Origin: Schlesneria paludicola DSM 18645
GTDB lineage: Bacteria > Planctomycetota > Planctomycetia > Planctomycetales > Planctomycetaceae
Direction: 5' to 3'
Assembly (NCBI GenBank): GCA_945876035.1
Contig: CAMCMU010000025.1
Location: 1-64,000, forward strand
Length of the DNA stretch: 64,000 nt
Positions 37,669-47,034 of the stretch are shown piece after piece. Positions within the stretch are counted from its first letter, which is position 1. Every line of letters begins with the position of its first letter. A model generated the notes under the pieces. That model was not told the origin of the DNA. It saw only the letters and a program-made list of their open reading frames with translations, and searched no databases. The translations under genes were made by a program, and so were the position numbers.

Positions 37669-39873
37669 TTAGGACTTAGGCGCCCCTGTTGGCGAAGGCC
37701 CACCGGGGGCTTGAGCATTCGGGACCGACTTTGGAGTTGGTACGGCCGATGGATTATTCGATTTGGAAGGTTCGACACTGGGCGTCTTACGATCCTTGAC
37801 CGGTGTTGGCTTCCAGACGAATTCCAAATCGAAAGCCGTCTGCCGCACACGAACGACAGTTCCTGCGGCACCCTCTTTTTCTCCATCAATCAACAATTTC
37901 GTGGATTGATTGGCCGGCTGGTTAGCGGGATCCTCTAGAGTGGATCCGTCAGAGCGTTTTACGCGAAGACCACGCCTAGTCCGCAGGTTTGTGGCATCGC
38001 CCGCCGGCCCTAAATCCAAAGATATGTTTTTTTTCCCATGCGGAAAATAAACCATGTCTTTTGGAGTTGTTGACGTGACAAGTGCCGCGTGGGAAATTCC
38101 AATTAATCGCACAGGCGTGTCGTTCGGGCTTGCTTCTTGGGGAGTCTTTTTTTGTCCCGCATTCACGAACCAACTTTGGAGGTTGGCGAGAAGAGTTGAT
38201 TTGACATAACTGGAGCCCCACCCTTCTAAACTTGTCTTGTCGTCATGGTAGTGAACACCGGAAATCTTAAAAATATATCCCTTGCCGGCCGGACCTGTTT
38301 TAGTATCCTCTTCGGTCATGTAACTCTTCGCTTGTTTGGAACAATACTTGAACCAACTCGCCAAATCATCACACTTTTCGCAGGTGATTTTGTTGACGGA
38401 GATGCGATTCAACTTGGAGATGTCCGTCTCATCCATCTGGACCCCGATGTCACGGGGCAAGCATTCATCAATGGCCTTATAGATTTCCATCCAATATTCA
38501 CGCGAATTTATCGAGCTGACAAGCTTATTTCCGGCGGCCTTCAATGATCCGTTTTTTGACGTTTCGCCGGTATATTTGCTCTTAAAAGCATTGGCCTCGG
38601 ATTCTATTTTTGAAGCATCGTCTTCGGCCGCCTTAAACCGTGCTTCACTGACGGAGTTCCAGACAGAGCCATAACCCGCGGCCGAGGTTGCCAGGCCGGC
38701 CAATAATGCGGCGGCAGTCGCTGCCGCCCAAGGCTTCTTACGGCGAATTTTCCGTTCACTGACGATCTCGGGTGGAAGTAGCGTGGTATGAATTTCCGTC
38801 AATTGAAGCGCTTGGATGGCCAAACCATAAGGTACGCAGAAAGTCAACAGGTTGTCTTGGAACAAAGGCGCATTGAGCACCTGATCGCCAACCAAGCCGT
38901 TGAAAGCGTCAATGCGTTCCACCTCGTACTGCAAATTTTGCTGCAAAAACTTTTGAAGTCCCGCCAGTCGAAAACCATTGCCAACACCGACGACCCGACC
39001 GATTTTCGCGGAGCGATTAACACTCGAGAAGAATCCGATGGATCGTTGAATCTCTGCCAGATAGTCGTTAAACACCGGGCGTAACGCTTGAAACACGGCT
39101 CGCGGATCGGGGGCTTTCGTGGCGTTACACTTCAGGTGCTCTGCCTTGACAAACGTCAGTTTCATTTCCTTGGTCAAGGCCCGAGTAAAATGATTCCCTC
39201 CGACGGGCATGTTACGGATCCACATTTTTTTGCTGTTGGTAACGATGAGTGTCGTGTTGTCGCAGCCCATATCGACGATGACCGAATAGTCCTCCGGGTT
39301 CACGCGTTGTTGCCCGAGGCGAACACCGATTCGGTCATAACAGAAAAAGTTGTAAAGCGCGAGTGGAGCGATCTGTATCAACTCGACTTCGATCTTCTTG
39401 TTCAGGAATGGCTGCAGGTGATGCTGGACTTGCTCGCGTTTCATGGCGAACAAACCGACTTCCGCGTCCAACAGAAAACCACCCTCCTCTGTGCGGACAC
39501 CCAGTGGCTGATAATCCCAAATCACTTCTTCGAGCGCAAACGGAATTTGTTGTCGGGCTTCGTACTTCACGATCTCTTTAATTCGCTTCGACTCGATCGG
39601 CGGCAACTGAATGAATTTCGCCAGGGCGGTTTGGCCTGGCAGACTGATGGCGACCAAGTCTCCCGCAACTTGATTCCGTGCAAGAAACGTATCGAGGGCC
39701 TGTTTTATCAGTTCGTCGGGAACGGCGTCCGGTTGGCTCAGCAACTTTGCATGCGGGATATAGTCGAAGGCAACGGCCAAGACTTGTTGAGCGGCCTCGG
39801 CGAACTGTAGTTTGATGGCCTTCAATCCTGCTTGTCCGATTTCAATGCCCCAAGCCGATGTTGCGTTTGCCAT
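37669..39873 (-). CDS. PilM-PilN fusion protein of a type IV pilus/type II secretion-like platform
   Basis: ATG 39873 (MANATSAWGIEIG) is chosen because the fold starts there. Residues about 5-360 are a complete actin-like PilM: WGIEIGQAGLKAIKL (first phosphate loop), LVAISLPGQTALAKFIQLPP, IVKYEARQQIPFALEEVIWDYQ, VIVDMGCDNTTLIV (second phosphate loop) and RVVGVGNGFRLAGLQKFL (adenosine region). It then continues without break into a PilN-type part: TLLPPEIVSERKIRRKKPW matches the INLLP-x-E start of PilN, which normally binds PilM, followed by a membrane helix (about 382-404) and a periplasmic region with coiled coil (RFKAAEDDASKIESEANAFKSKY). The C-terminal 100 residues are an extra basic, Pro-rich extension. 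PilM and PilN are usually separate genes; here the pair is covalently linked. No secretin, pilin or motor ATPase is present in the window. Confidence 0.9.
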   Translation of the reverse strand: MANATSAWGIEIGQAGLKAIKLQFAEAAQQVLAVAFDYIPHAKLLSQPDAVPDELIKQALDTFLARNQVAGDLVAISLPGQTALAKFIQLPPIESKRIKEIVKYEARQQIPFALEEVIWDYQPLGVRTEEGGFLLDAEVGLFAMKREQVQHHLQPFLNKKIEVELIQIAPLALYNFFCYDRIGVRLGQQRVNPEDYSVIVDMGCDNTTLIVTNSKKMWIRNMPVGGNHFTRALTKEMKLTFVKAEHLKCNATKAPDPRAVFQALRPVFNDYLAEIQRSIGFFSSVNRSAKIGRVVGVGNGFRLAGLQKFLQQNLQYEVERIDAFNGLVGDQVLNAPLFQDNLLTFCVPYGLAIQALQLTEIHTTLLPPEIVSERKIRRKKPWAAATAAALLAGLATSAAGYGSVWNSVSEARFKAAEDDASKIESEANAFKSKYTGETSKNGSLKAAGNKLVSSINSREYWMEIYKAIDECLPRDIGVQMDETDISKLNRISVNKITCEKCDDLASWFKYCSKQAKSYMTEEDTKTGPAGKGYIFKISGVHYHDDKTSLEGWGSSYVKSTLLANLQSWFVNAGQKKTPQEASPNDTPVRLIGISHAALVTSTTPKDMVYFPHGKKNISLDLGPAGDATNLRTRRGLRVKRSDGSTLEDPANQPANQSTKLLIDGEKEGAAGTVVRVRQTAFDLEFVWKPTPVKDRKTPSVEPSKSNNPSAVPTPKSVPNAQAPGGPSPTGAPKS

Positions 39874-40578
39874 GTTGGTAAGTCCATCAAAATTTTGACG
39901 ATCTTGATCGTTCTTCGCACGCATCGAAAAAACGGATCAAATGGTCGAGGCCTGTCGATATCTGAACGCCATCGCTCGGCGGAACTCAAGGGGATGATCT
40001 TAACGGAAATGAATCAACGAATGTTGGTGCGAGAAAGCCAATTTCTCAATTTCTGGTTGAGTCCTTTCAGTCAGAATCTTTTCAGCTTCGAGTGCTATAC
40101 TCATGGCTCGACACAAAGTCAACTGGGGAATCTAGATCCGGCCCATTATGCGGAAAATTGAATGCCCTCCAGTGAGGGTCAGTCGGCGTTGCAACACGGA
40201 GTTCGGAAGTGGTCTCGATAAAGCTTTTTGGAGCAGGATTGATTAACTGGCGAACGTTTCGTCAATTTTTGAGAGCTTGCCGTGTTGGATTGGAGACGTT
40301 AACAATTGAGACGATCAAACATTTGGTCGAGTTCCCGTTTTTTTCCGTGGGTGTTCGGGTTGCATGTCACTCGAATTGAATTTCAGTAGAATTGCTCGGC
40401 CGTTGCCATTGCTTCCAGCGTTGTCACCGCCCGCGGTTGTCACTGCGATTCAGTTTTCGAGTCAGCGGTCGCCGAATTTGGATTTCACGAAAATCGAGCC
40501 GCTAGGTCTCGATTACAATAAGGGACACTTGATTCCACCCGAATTGACACACATCGTGCTGAACGAAATTGTAGGACT
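39874..40578. other. 0.7-kb divergent intergenic region
   Basis: It must contain the promoters of the PilM-PilN cluster (minus) and the GH38-like gene (plus). No gene or recognised motif is seen. Confidence 0.4.
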
Positions 40579-43461
40579 ATGAGCCTTCGAGACATCGTTG
40601 TTTTGATACCCAGCCACAGTCTGGAGGACTTTCCCACCGAGCAACCGGAAAAGGAAGCCGCCAGTCTGTTGAACTCATTTGCTGTCGCTTGGCATCCGGA
40701 ATTGTTGGCACAGACAGAGAAACTACCCCGTTGGCAGAGAGCCGATGAAACGGCTTCGTTTCATTCCGGTCAGTTATTTTTTGTTCCAACTGCGTGCGAT
40801 GGCTGGTTGTCACATCACTGGCTTGATGATGCGCGCGCCGCTGGTGCAACAGTGATTTCTGGTGTGCATGACCGAGAGGAAATGATCAGCGCCGCACTGG
40901 GGGTGTTTTCCGAACGAGTGGAAGTTGCACCCGACCTGATTTCAGATTTCTTCTCCCTCGGTTTCTGCTGGTTACAGGTGGAATTGCTAACCCGGCGGAT
41001 GAGAAATTACGGCAATAGTGATGAAACGCGTCTTCAGGTGATGGCGATTGCGGCAGCCAAGGCAAGCTTGGACCACGATCGAGAAACGGCCGAGACACAT
41101 CTACGGGCATGCTTTGAACTCCTGCAAGAATCGCGCGAAAAATTTTATCCTGTCGAATGCTATCTGATCGACTTATGTCTGTTGTCCGCTGCTATTCCTG
41201 CTGAGACTTTGGCAAATGAGGCTCGGCGTGAAACACCGTGGTCACTTCTGGCGACAGCGTCTGATTTGGATCATCTCTGCAAGCAATCCGAGGCCGCAGC
41301 CAAAATAATGTCAACGACCTGCCGAGCAGGTGGCATCAGCATTGTTGGAGGAGAGGACCGAGAGACCCCGCTGAACGGACTGCCACTAGAATCCGCGATT
41401 TATCATTTCACTCGGGGGCTTGACCGAATTCAGGAGTTGTTCGGTCAGCGACCGGTTGTCTGGGGCCGACGAAAGTACGCTCTCACCAGCCAACTGCCTC
41501 AGTTGCTCACTTTGCTCGGTTATCATGCGGCTTTGCACGTCGTCATTGACGATGGCATTTATCCGGATGCGGAGCATTCCAAGTTTCGGTGGCGTGGCTC
41601 TGACGAGACCGTCATCAATTCGATGAGCCGGATTCCGCTCGCTGCCGACAGTGCCTCCACCTATCTTCGTTTTCCGGTTCGCATGGCTGAGTCCATGGAT
41701 CACGATCAGGTCGCAGGATTGATGTTTGCTCGCTGGCCAGACGCCGTCGGTCTTTTTTTTGAAGATTTACGCCGGAGTTCAAAATATGCGCCGGTACTAG
41801 GCCGATTTGTCACCCTTGACCAATTTTTTGAGAAGTCTGAATTACCCGGGCAGCTCATCACTCATCAAGCGCACGAGTATTTTTCGCCGTATTTGATTCA
41901 GAGTGTCGCTCGGCGGGAATCGAATCCGCTCTCTAGGTTCTCCGATCACGTCTTGCGTCGGCGTCGTTTTGATGCGGCCGACTGGTGTCGCGGTCTGGCA
42001 CGGGCTTTTCGCCAAGTTGCGATCAACACACCGAACGCCGATCAGGTCGAGAAAAATCTCGAATCCGCCGCACCGGATGCCGATGTGGCCGCAACGTCCA
42101 TTGCCGAGCAGGCCATGCTCAGCGTGGAGGACATTTGGCCCGGTGAACTTGCGCACGTTATCGTTCGGGGAGGTGTCTTCCAACGGGGGTTCATGGTGTT
42201 CAACTCCCTGTCATTTACGCGTCGGGTCTGTCTGAATCTTCCGAGTTTAAAGTCTTCTCCCGGCGTCATTGGGCCCATCAAAGCGGTGCAGTTCAACGGA
42301 CAGGAGCCGCACAATTCTGTCGTGATTGTCGATTTGCCGGGGGCTGGATTTGTTTGGATCCCGGAAGACGAGGGGGCTGCTTTGCAACCGCCCCAGAAGC
42401 ATTCGATGGTCGAGGGGGGGGTGCTTCAAAACGAGTGGTTTGAGGTTTCCATCAATGAACAAACCGGCGGAATTCGCCATGTGCGATTACAGGACCAACG
42501 TACAAAAAGGCTGAGTCAGCAGATCTCCTTTCGTTTTCCTCACAAACGAACGATTGCCAATCACGTCGAATCGCTGGAAACGGAATATGCGGAGATGCGC
42601 TGTCGAAGCATCGAAGTGCTCTCCAGTGGACCTCTTCGAGCGGAGATTTCGACAACGGGTGAAATCGTCGATCAGACCAATGGTGAACGTCTGGCGACGT
42701 TTCGACAGACGACGCGTATCTGGCGTACACGGCCGATTATTGAAATCGATATTGAGCTTTCTGATGTCCAGCCGCCGGATGGCGATCCTTGGAATAATTA
42801 TTTCGCCGTTCGTTTTGCATGGAATGACGCAACGTCGGCGGTCTCTCGCAGCATCTTTCATTCAGCACAAGGGTTTGGTGGAGAACGATTCGAAACATCG
42901 GACTATGTCGAAGTGGCATCTGATTCTGAACGACTGACGATCGTTCCGCATGGCCTGCCATTCCATCGTCGGACCGGGACGCGTATGCTCGATTCGTTGC
43001 TCATCGTGGAGGGTGAGCAAACGCGGTCGTTTCGATTTACGCTGGCGATCGACAAGACGTTTCCACTCGAAACGGCGTGGAACGCCACGACTCCCGTTAA
43101 CATTGTCTCGACGGAAAACAGGCCTCCCGGCAACGCAACCACCGGCTGGTTTTTTCATTTGGATGCACGCAACGTGCAACTGACACGCATCCTCGGACTG
43201 ATCGACCCGCCTCCCATGACGTCAGAGTCATCGGAGCGGGAGGACACGCCGGTCATGCCATCAAGTCAAGGTTTTGCCGTTCGACTGCTCGAGACAGAAG
43301 GGCGATCAAGTCGAATTCGGTTTCGCACATTTCGTCAACCGCTGATGGCTCGTAAACGCGACCTCGTTGGCAAGACACTGGAAATTCTCGTTCTCGAAGG
43401 CGATTCCGTTCTGTTGGAGATGCGGGCCAATGAAATTGCCGTGATCGAACTGCGTTACTAG
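40579..43461 (+). CDS. GH38-like alpha-mannosidase-related protein, probably without classical active site (960 aa)
   Basis: Length and layout resemble GH38/GH57-type alpha-mannosidases: an N-terminal alpha/beta region, a helical middle and a C-terminal beta-sandwich supradomain (from about 580: RGGVFQRGFMVFNSLSFTRRVCL, VLQNEWFEVSINEQTGGIRHVRLQD, RTRPIIEIDIELSDV, ending WFFHLDARNVQLTRIL...IRFRTFRQPL). The beta part carries the typical 'NEWFEVSIN-x-x-TGGI' entry motif of GH38 enzymes. The N-terminal half keeps the end of a catalytic-barrel-like segment (RPVVWGRRKYALTSQLPQLLTLLGYHAALHV), but the His-x-Asp metal motif near the start and the Trp-Asp nucleophile stretch of GH38 are not visible. 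No signal peptide. So it is a diverged hydrolase or a carbohydrate-binding pseudoenzyme. Confidence 0.8.
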   Translation: MSLRDIVVLIPSHSLEDFPTEQPEKEAASLLNSFAVAWHPELLAQTEKLPRWQRADETASFHSGQLFFVPTACDGWLSHHWLDDARAAGATVISGVHDREEMISAALGVFSERVEVAPDLISDFFSLGFCWLQVELLTRRMRNYGNSDETRLQVMAIAAAKASLDHDRETAETHLRACFELLQESREKFYPVECYLIDLCLLSAAIPAETLANEARRETPWSLLATASDLDHLCKQSEAAAKIMSTTCRAGGISIVGGEDRETPLNGLPLESAIYHFTRGLDRIQELFGQRPVVWGRRKYALTSQLPQLLTLLGYHAALHVVIDDGIYPDAEHSKFRWRGSDETVINSMSRIPLAADSASTYLRFPVRMAESMDHDQVAGLMFARWPDAVGLFFEDLRRSSKYAPVLGRFVTLDQFFEKSELPGQLITHQAHEYFSPYLIQSVARRESNPLSRFSDHVLRRRRFDAADWCRGLARAFRQVAINTPNADQVEKNLESAAPDADVAATSIAEQAMLSVEDIWPGELAHVIVRGGVFQRGFMVFNSLSFTRRVCLNLPSLKSSPGVIGPIKAVQFNGQEPHNSVVIVDLPGAGFVWIPEDEGAALQPPQKHSMVEGGVLQNEWFEVSINEQTGGIRHVRLQDQRTKRLSQQISFRFPHKRTIANHVESLETEYAEMRCRSIEVLSSGPLRAEISTTGEIVDQTNGERLATFRQTTRIWRTRPIIEIDIELSDVQPPDGDPWNNYFAVRFAWNDATSAVSRSIFHSAQGFGGERFETSDYVEVASDSERLTIVPHGLPFHRRTGTRMLDSLLIVEGEQTRSFRFTLAIDKTFPLETAWNATTPVNIVSTENRPPGNATTGWFFHLDARNVQLTRILGLIDPPPMTSESSEREDTPVMPSSQGFAVRLLETEGRSSRIRFRTFRQPLMARKRDLVGKTLEILVLEGDSVLLEMRANEIAVIELRY

Positions 43462-43508
43462 GTGAGCCACTCGGTGACGAACTGGAAACGTGTTAAAAAC
43501 CGGGCAGG

Positions 43509-43841
43509 CTAGTGCTTTGCGTAACTGTCGAAGACGCGAACCTTTTCCCACGTTGGTTTGTTCTCGGCGATGAATTGCAGGTGGCGTGGATCGACTTGGT
43601 AGCTGTCATGTGCCAACTTGTTCTTAAAAACAACATGCAAAGCGACATGAAAGTCACGTATATTCACCGGACGATCCAATTCTTCAACGAGTGGCCCAGC
43701 CGCAAAAAACACCTCATCACAATGACTCTTTAAGTACTTGTAACAGGCATCGATCAATTTTTTTGTGTTCTCATGAGTGCCGTCTTTGAGCGTAAAGTAG
43801 ACATCGTGAACGAGCATCGGTTGTTGAGCGTCTTCGGCCAT
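43509..43841 (-). CDS. Dabb-domain (stress-responsive A/B barrel) protein (110 aa)
   Basis: ATG 43841 is chosen as start. The product is a single Dabb/ferredoxin-like domain: MLVHDVYFTLKDG begins the first strand, LIDACYKYLKSHCDEVFFAAGPL follows, and HVALHVVFKNKLAHDSYQVDPRHLQFI is the family's typical 'fD-Valhv-F-s-HdaYq-dp-H-FI' region. Such dimeric barrels occur in small heme-related or ligand-binding proteins; the function here is unknown. It is soluble and cytoplasmic (no signal). It is convergent with the GH38-like gene, 47 bp apart. Confidence 0.9.
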   Translation of the reverse strand: MAEDAQQPMLVHDVYFTLKDGTHENTKKLIDACYKYLKSHCDEVFFAAGPLVEELDRPVNIRDFHVALHVVFKNKLAHDSYQVDPRHLQFIAENKPTWEKVRVFDSYAKH

Positions 43842-45307
43842 TGAAAAAAATTTCCGCGAATGAATTGACTGCGACTTTTGTGGCACTGGCAAAACCGTTG
43901 ACTGCCAAGTTCAAAACCCGTCAGTATCATGCCTTAAGTGAAGCGAGTTTTCTAGTATCGTGACGCACGTCGCGGATCTCTGCTTGATTGAGAGGATGCG
44001 TTTTGCGGTTGCCAGAGTCGAGTGTCCCCGACAACGGTTTTCAGACGCGGCTCCTGCGGTCGGCAGCAACCGTGTGACAGGCCAACTCGACGACTTCGAA
44101 TCCCTGAAGTCGGTGAATACAGGTCACCCCCTTCCGGAGTTTTTCAACAGTCCGATTAGCCGTCGGTGATTTGCGGCGGATGATTGCGAGCGATGGATGG
44201 TCTCTTGGCGAGTCGAAGCAGGTTTCTCATGTTAATTCCGATGAACTCACTTCACGGGTTGTTACAGCAGAAACGGTGATCCGCACGCGGTGTCAGGGGG
44301 CATCTCTTCGCGGCGGTTCCGAACGCTTCAATTCGGCAAACACGGACAAATCCGATGGACACGCTGTCGGCTGGCGGTCGCCACACGGAAGGTCTTAATA
44401 TTTCTGATCAACGCGGAACGGCCTGCCACGACAGGTCGCTCGCTTTACGAGCGGTGTCAGATTATCTGGCGAGCACCGGCGAACCCTACGCCGTGATCAA
44501 TTGGGCTTGATAGAGTCGCACTCCGCTGCTCCGATTCGAGACTCCGCCGAGCCAACCGTCGTTCTAAGAGTATCACCGAGTCCTGTGATCGAAATCTCAA
44601 CCAATCATCCGTAAGAGATTCGTTTGCGAGATCTCCTTCGCGGTTGAATGAAAGTGCTGAAACGACATTTTTATGTCTGTGTCTGTTGCTTCCGTCCGGC
44701 ACGGGACTGTTTTGTCGGTGGCGTTTGGATCCAGGTTGTTTGTCAATACTAAACCAAACGCCTAATTTTTGTGCGACGCCGATGATTTCGGTCAGGGGCT
44801 TTGTGAAAGGGTCCGTGTTGTTTTTTGGTTGCCTGAAGTGGGGCGTGACGGTGCTCCCCCTAGTCCGGGCTTCCCTTGTGTCCGATGGAATCGGTCACAA
44901 GGGAAGCTCGGACTAGGGGGGATAGAAAATGAGAAACCACAAAAAAAACAGACCGTGCAATTATTTCGGACGGTGTCCCTGCGGAAAGCGTGTGGAAACC
45001 ACACCACAAAACGAAAAATCGCCCAGACAATTGAACGGAGTTTCATATCGCCATTGACGATGGAGCAGGGAAACTCCGCCTAGCGACACGAAAAACATTG
45101 GATTCCGGTCCCGCTTGTCGTTGCAAAACGACAGTAAAACTGCAATCCTGTGCGTTCGATGTTTTCCGTCAAGGGATGTCAGACGGACCGGTCGCCTTCG
45201 GATGTGGCGTGTAAAATTAAAGTCGAACGAAGTCACCGGGAGTTGTTGAACTCGGTTCACCTCCAATTCGGTGAAGTCGTAACTGTTAGGGAAATTCGGG
45301 AGTAATC
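43842..45307. other. 1.5-kb intergenic region with a long inverted repeat
   Basis: No frame is convincing. The 65-nt inverted repeat (44856-44920) lies near the centre. The last 250 bases should carry the rplX promoter and leader. Confidence 0.5.
44856..44920. repeat. 65-nt near-perfect inverted repeat (hairpin or REP/MITE-like element)
   Basis: CCCCCTAGTCCG (44856-44867) starts one arm and CGGACTAGGGGG (44909-44920) ends the other. All positions pair except one G-T wobble (44868/44908), one T-T mismatch (44881/44895) and a GGA loop at 44887-44889. It has about 30 base pairs, no T-run after it and no neighbouring gene end. Confidence 0.9.
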
Positions 45308-45643
45308 ATGCGTTTGAAAACAGGTGACACTGTTCAGGTTATTGCTGGTGATGATAAGGGAACACGTGGAAAGATTGTACGTGTCCTTCGAGAGACCAAC
45401 AAAATTGTGGTGGAAGGGGTGAATCGAGTCTACAAGCACGTAAAACGTGGTCATCCCAAAGCTCCTCAAGGAGGTCGTTTGTCGATCGAGATGCCAATAC
45501 ATCTCTCCAATGTGATGTTGATCGATCCGCAATCTGACAAGCCTACTCGAACTCGAATTCAACTTCCGACCGTTAATGGCGAAGCAAAGTTGTTGATCGC
45601 CAAGCAGTCTGGTGCGGAACTCCGAAAGATCGGAAAGTCCTGA
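45308..45643 (+). CDS. rplX: 50S ribosomal protein L24
   Basis: A 111-residue product with the KOW motif at the start ([36 protein letters not shown]), followed by [31 protein letters not shown], the standard L24 order. L24 binds 23S rRNA domain I and starts assembly of the large subunit. GGGAG lies seven bases before ATG. In most bacteria rplX lies between rplN and rplE in the spc operon; here it stands alone, with 1.4 kb of intergenic DNA upstream and no other ribosomal protein gene beside it. Whether a second copy exists elsewhere cannot be judged from the window. Confidence 0.97.
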   Translation: MRLKTGDTVQVIAGDDKGTRGKIVRVLRETNKIVVEGVNRVYKHVKRGHPKAPQGGRLSIEMPIHLSNVMLIDPQSDKPTRTRIQLPTVNGEAKLLIAKQSGAELRKIGKS

Positions 45644-46505
45644 TTCGGACTGGAGTGGTTCAACGGAAATGCCGGCGAACGTTGACGATTCATGCTCCAC
45701 TCGTGACGCAGTCCGTTGCGGGCGGGCTGTTTTAGGGTGAGTCGATTCATCTGTCGGACTCGGGGCAACGCCGTTCGGCACGTGTGTTGTGATCTGGGCC
45801 TTTTTTTCGAGAAATTGGCCTGCTCTATGCGCCGTGAACTCGATGGCGTTCTATCAACCTCAGCACGCAGGAAATGTCGTGCTGGGAATGGTCGAATGTC
45901 ATCGCGGCACACGCTGCCATCGGTTGATCATTGGTTAACCATTGCGGTCGTTACGAGGTCGACTTGCGGAGAAGGCGATCGTCGGACGGGTGTGCTGCGA
46001 CCATCTGTTATCAGACATCACCTGATACCGTCACGAGCGTTGTGCAACCGATCTTGCGGCTTCGTAACCAACGACGCTCGATCGGCTTAGAATTTCGCGA
46101 CGTTGCTCGCGAAAGATTGTCATCAGGAGTGTCAGACAAGTTGAAATAGCGTGCGGAATCAATCCGGAAAGCCATGCTGTCACGATCACGGGGATTGGCA
46201 CCCGTTGGAACGCATGGGGAACCTACCGATTCGGATCATGGCAGACTCTACCAACAAAATATGGCGACGGATCCCTCATCAAAGGATCCGTCGCCATGAT
46301 CATTTTTCGATCGAATCTTACTCGTCTTGACCCTTGACGAACTTCACTCTGATCGGCAGTCGCCGGATCAATAATTCACTCCCGATCGCGTGAACGATTG
46401 GTCAAATCCAAAGGAGAGCGGAGATTTTTTAGTTCTCAGGTGGCCATCTTGCAAACACCACAGGTCGCCAACCCGATCATGCTCCGGAATCCGTCGCGAA
46501 CACCC
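45644..46505. other. 0.86-kb convergent intergenic region with terminator
   Basis: Between the 3' ends of rplX and the glycine-rich gene; contains the 46261-46297 hairpin and otherwise no supported feature. Confidence 0.5.
46261..46297. terminator. Bidirectional intrinsic terminator
   Basis: A perfect 14-bp stem ATGGCGACGGATCC (46261-46274) and GGATCCGTCGCCAT (46284-46297), loop of nine. On the plus strand GATCATTTTT follows; on the minus strand ATTTTGTTGG follows. It could end both rplX transcription and that of the convergent glycine-rich gene. Confidence 0.85.
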
Positions 46506-46982
46506 TTACCAAGTGCGAGCATAACCGACTGGAGTTACGCCGTTCCAGAGGGAACCATAGGGGTTCTCATACATATACGGATTTAACCCATTGACTCCAA
46601 GTCCACCGCCACCGTAACCAACTCCGCCATAAAGGCCTAATCCGACGCCTGCTGCACCGTAACCGTAACCGCCGCGGCCGTAACCGCCGTAGCCGCCATG
46701 ACCGTAACCGCCGTAGCCCCCATGACCAGCGCCTCCGTAACCGCCATGGCCACTGCCACCGTAACCGCCATGGCCACTGCCACCGTAACCGCCGTGGCCA
46801 CTGCCACCGTAACCGCCGTGACCACTGCCACCGTAACCGCCGTGGCCAGCGCCAGCGCCACCGCCACCGCCGTGGCCACCGCCACCGCCACCGCCACCGT
46901 GGCCATAGACAAAACCGTCAGAGGTGATCCCGAAGCCAAGCAGGCTTGCTGCCGCGAGCAGCATAAATATTCTTCGTAACAT
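46506..46982 (-). CDS. Secreted glycine/histidine/tyrosine-rich repeat protein (158 aa)
   Basis: A signal peptide (MLRRIFMLLAAASLLGFGITS) is followed by a region made almost only of Gly, His, Tyr, Ser and Ala. A poly-Gly block is followed by GHGGYGGS octamers in tandem (about six copies, then variants GHGGYGGYG and GRGGYGYG), corresponding to DNA repeats at about 46670-46880. The last 45 residues (GVNGLNPYMYENPYGSLWNGVTP) are less repetitive. Such Gly-rich proteins are structural or matrix proteins in general; the His residues could bind metal. The function is unknown. Minus-strand start has AGGAGACCTAGTC just upstream. Confidence 0.75.
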   Translation of the reverse strand: MLRRIFMLLAAASLLGFGITSDGFVYGHGGGGGGGGHGGGGGAGAGHGGYGGSGHGGYGGSGHGGYGGSGHGGYGGSGHGGYGGAGHGGYGGYGHGGYGGYGRGGYGYGAAGVGLGLYGGVGYGGGGLGVNGLNPYMYENPYGSLWNGVTPVGYARTW

Positions 46983-47034
46983 GACTAGGTCTCCTTCGAG
47001 TCAGAATGAACTGTGTGAGATGCTCGCGTGGTGT

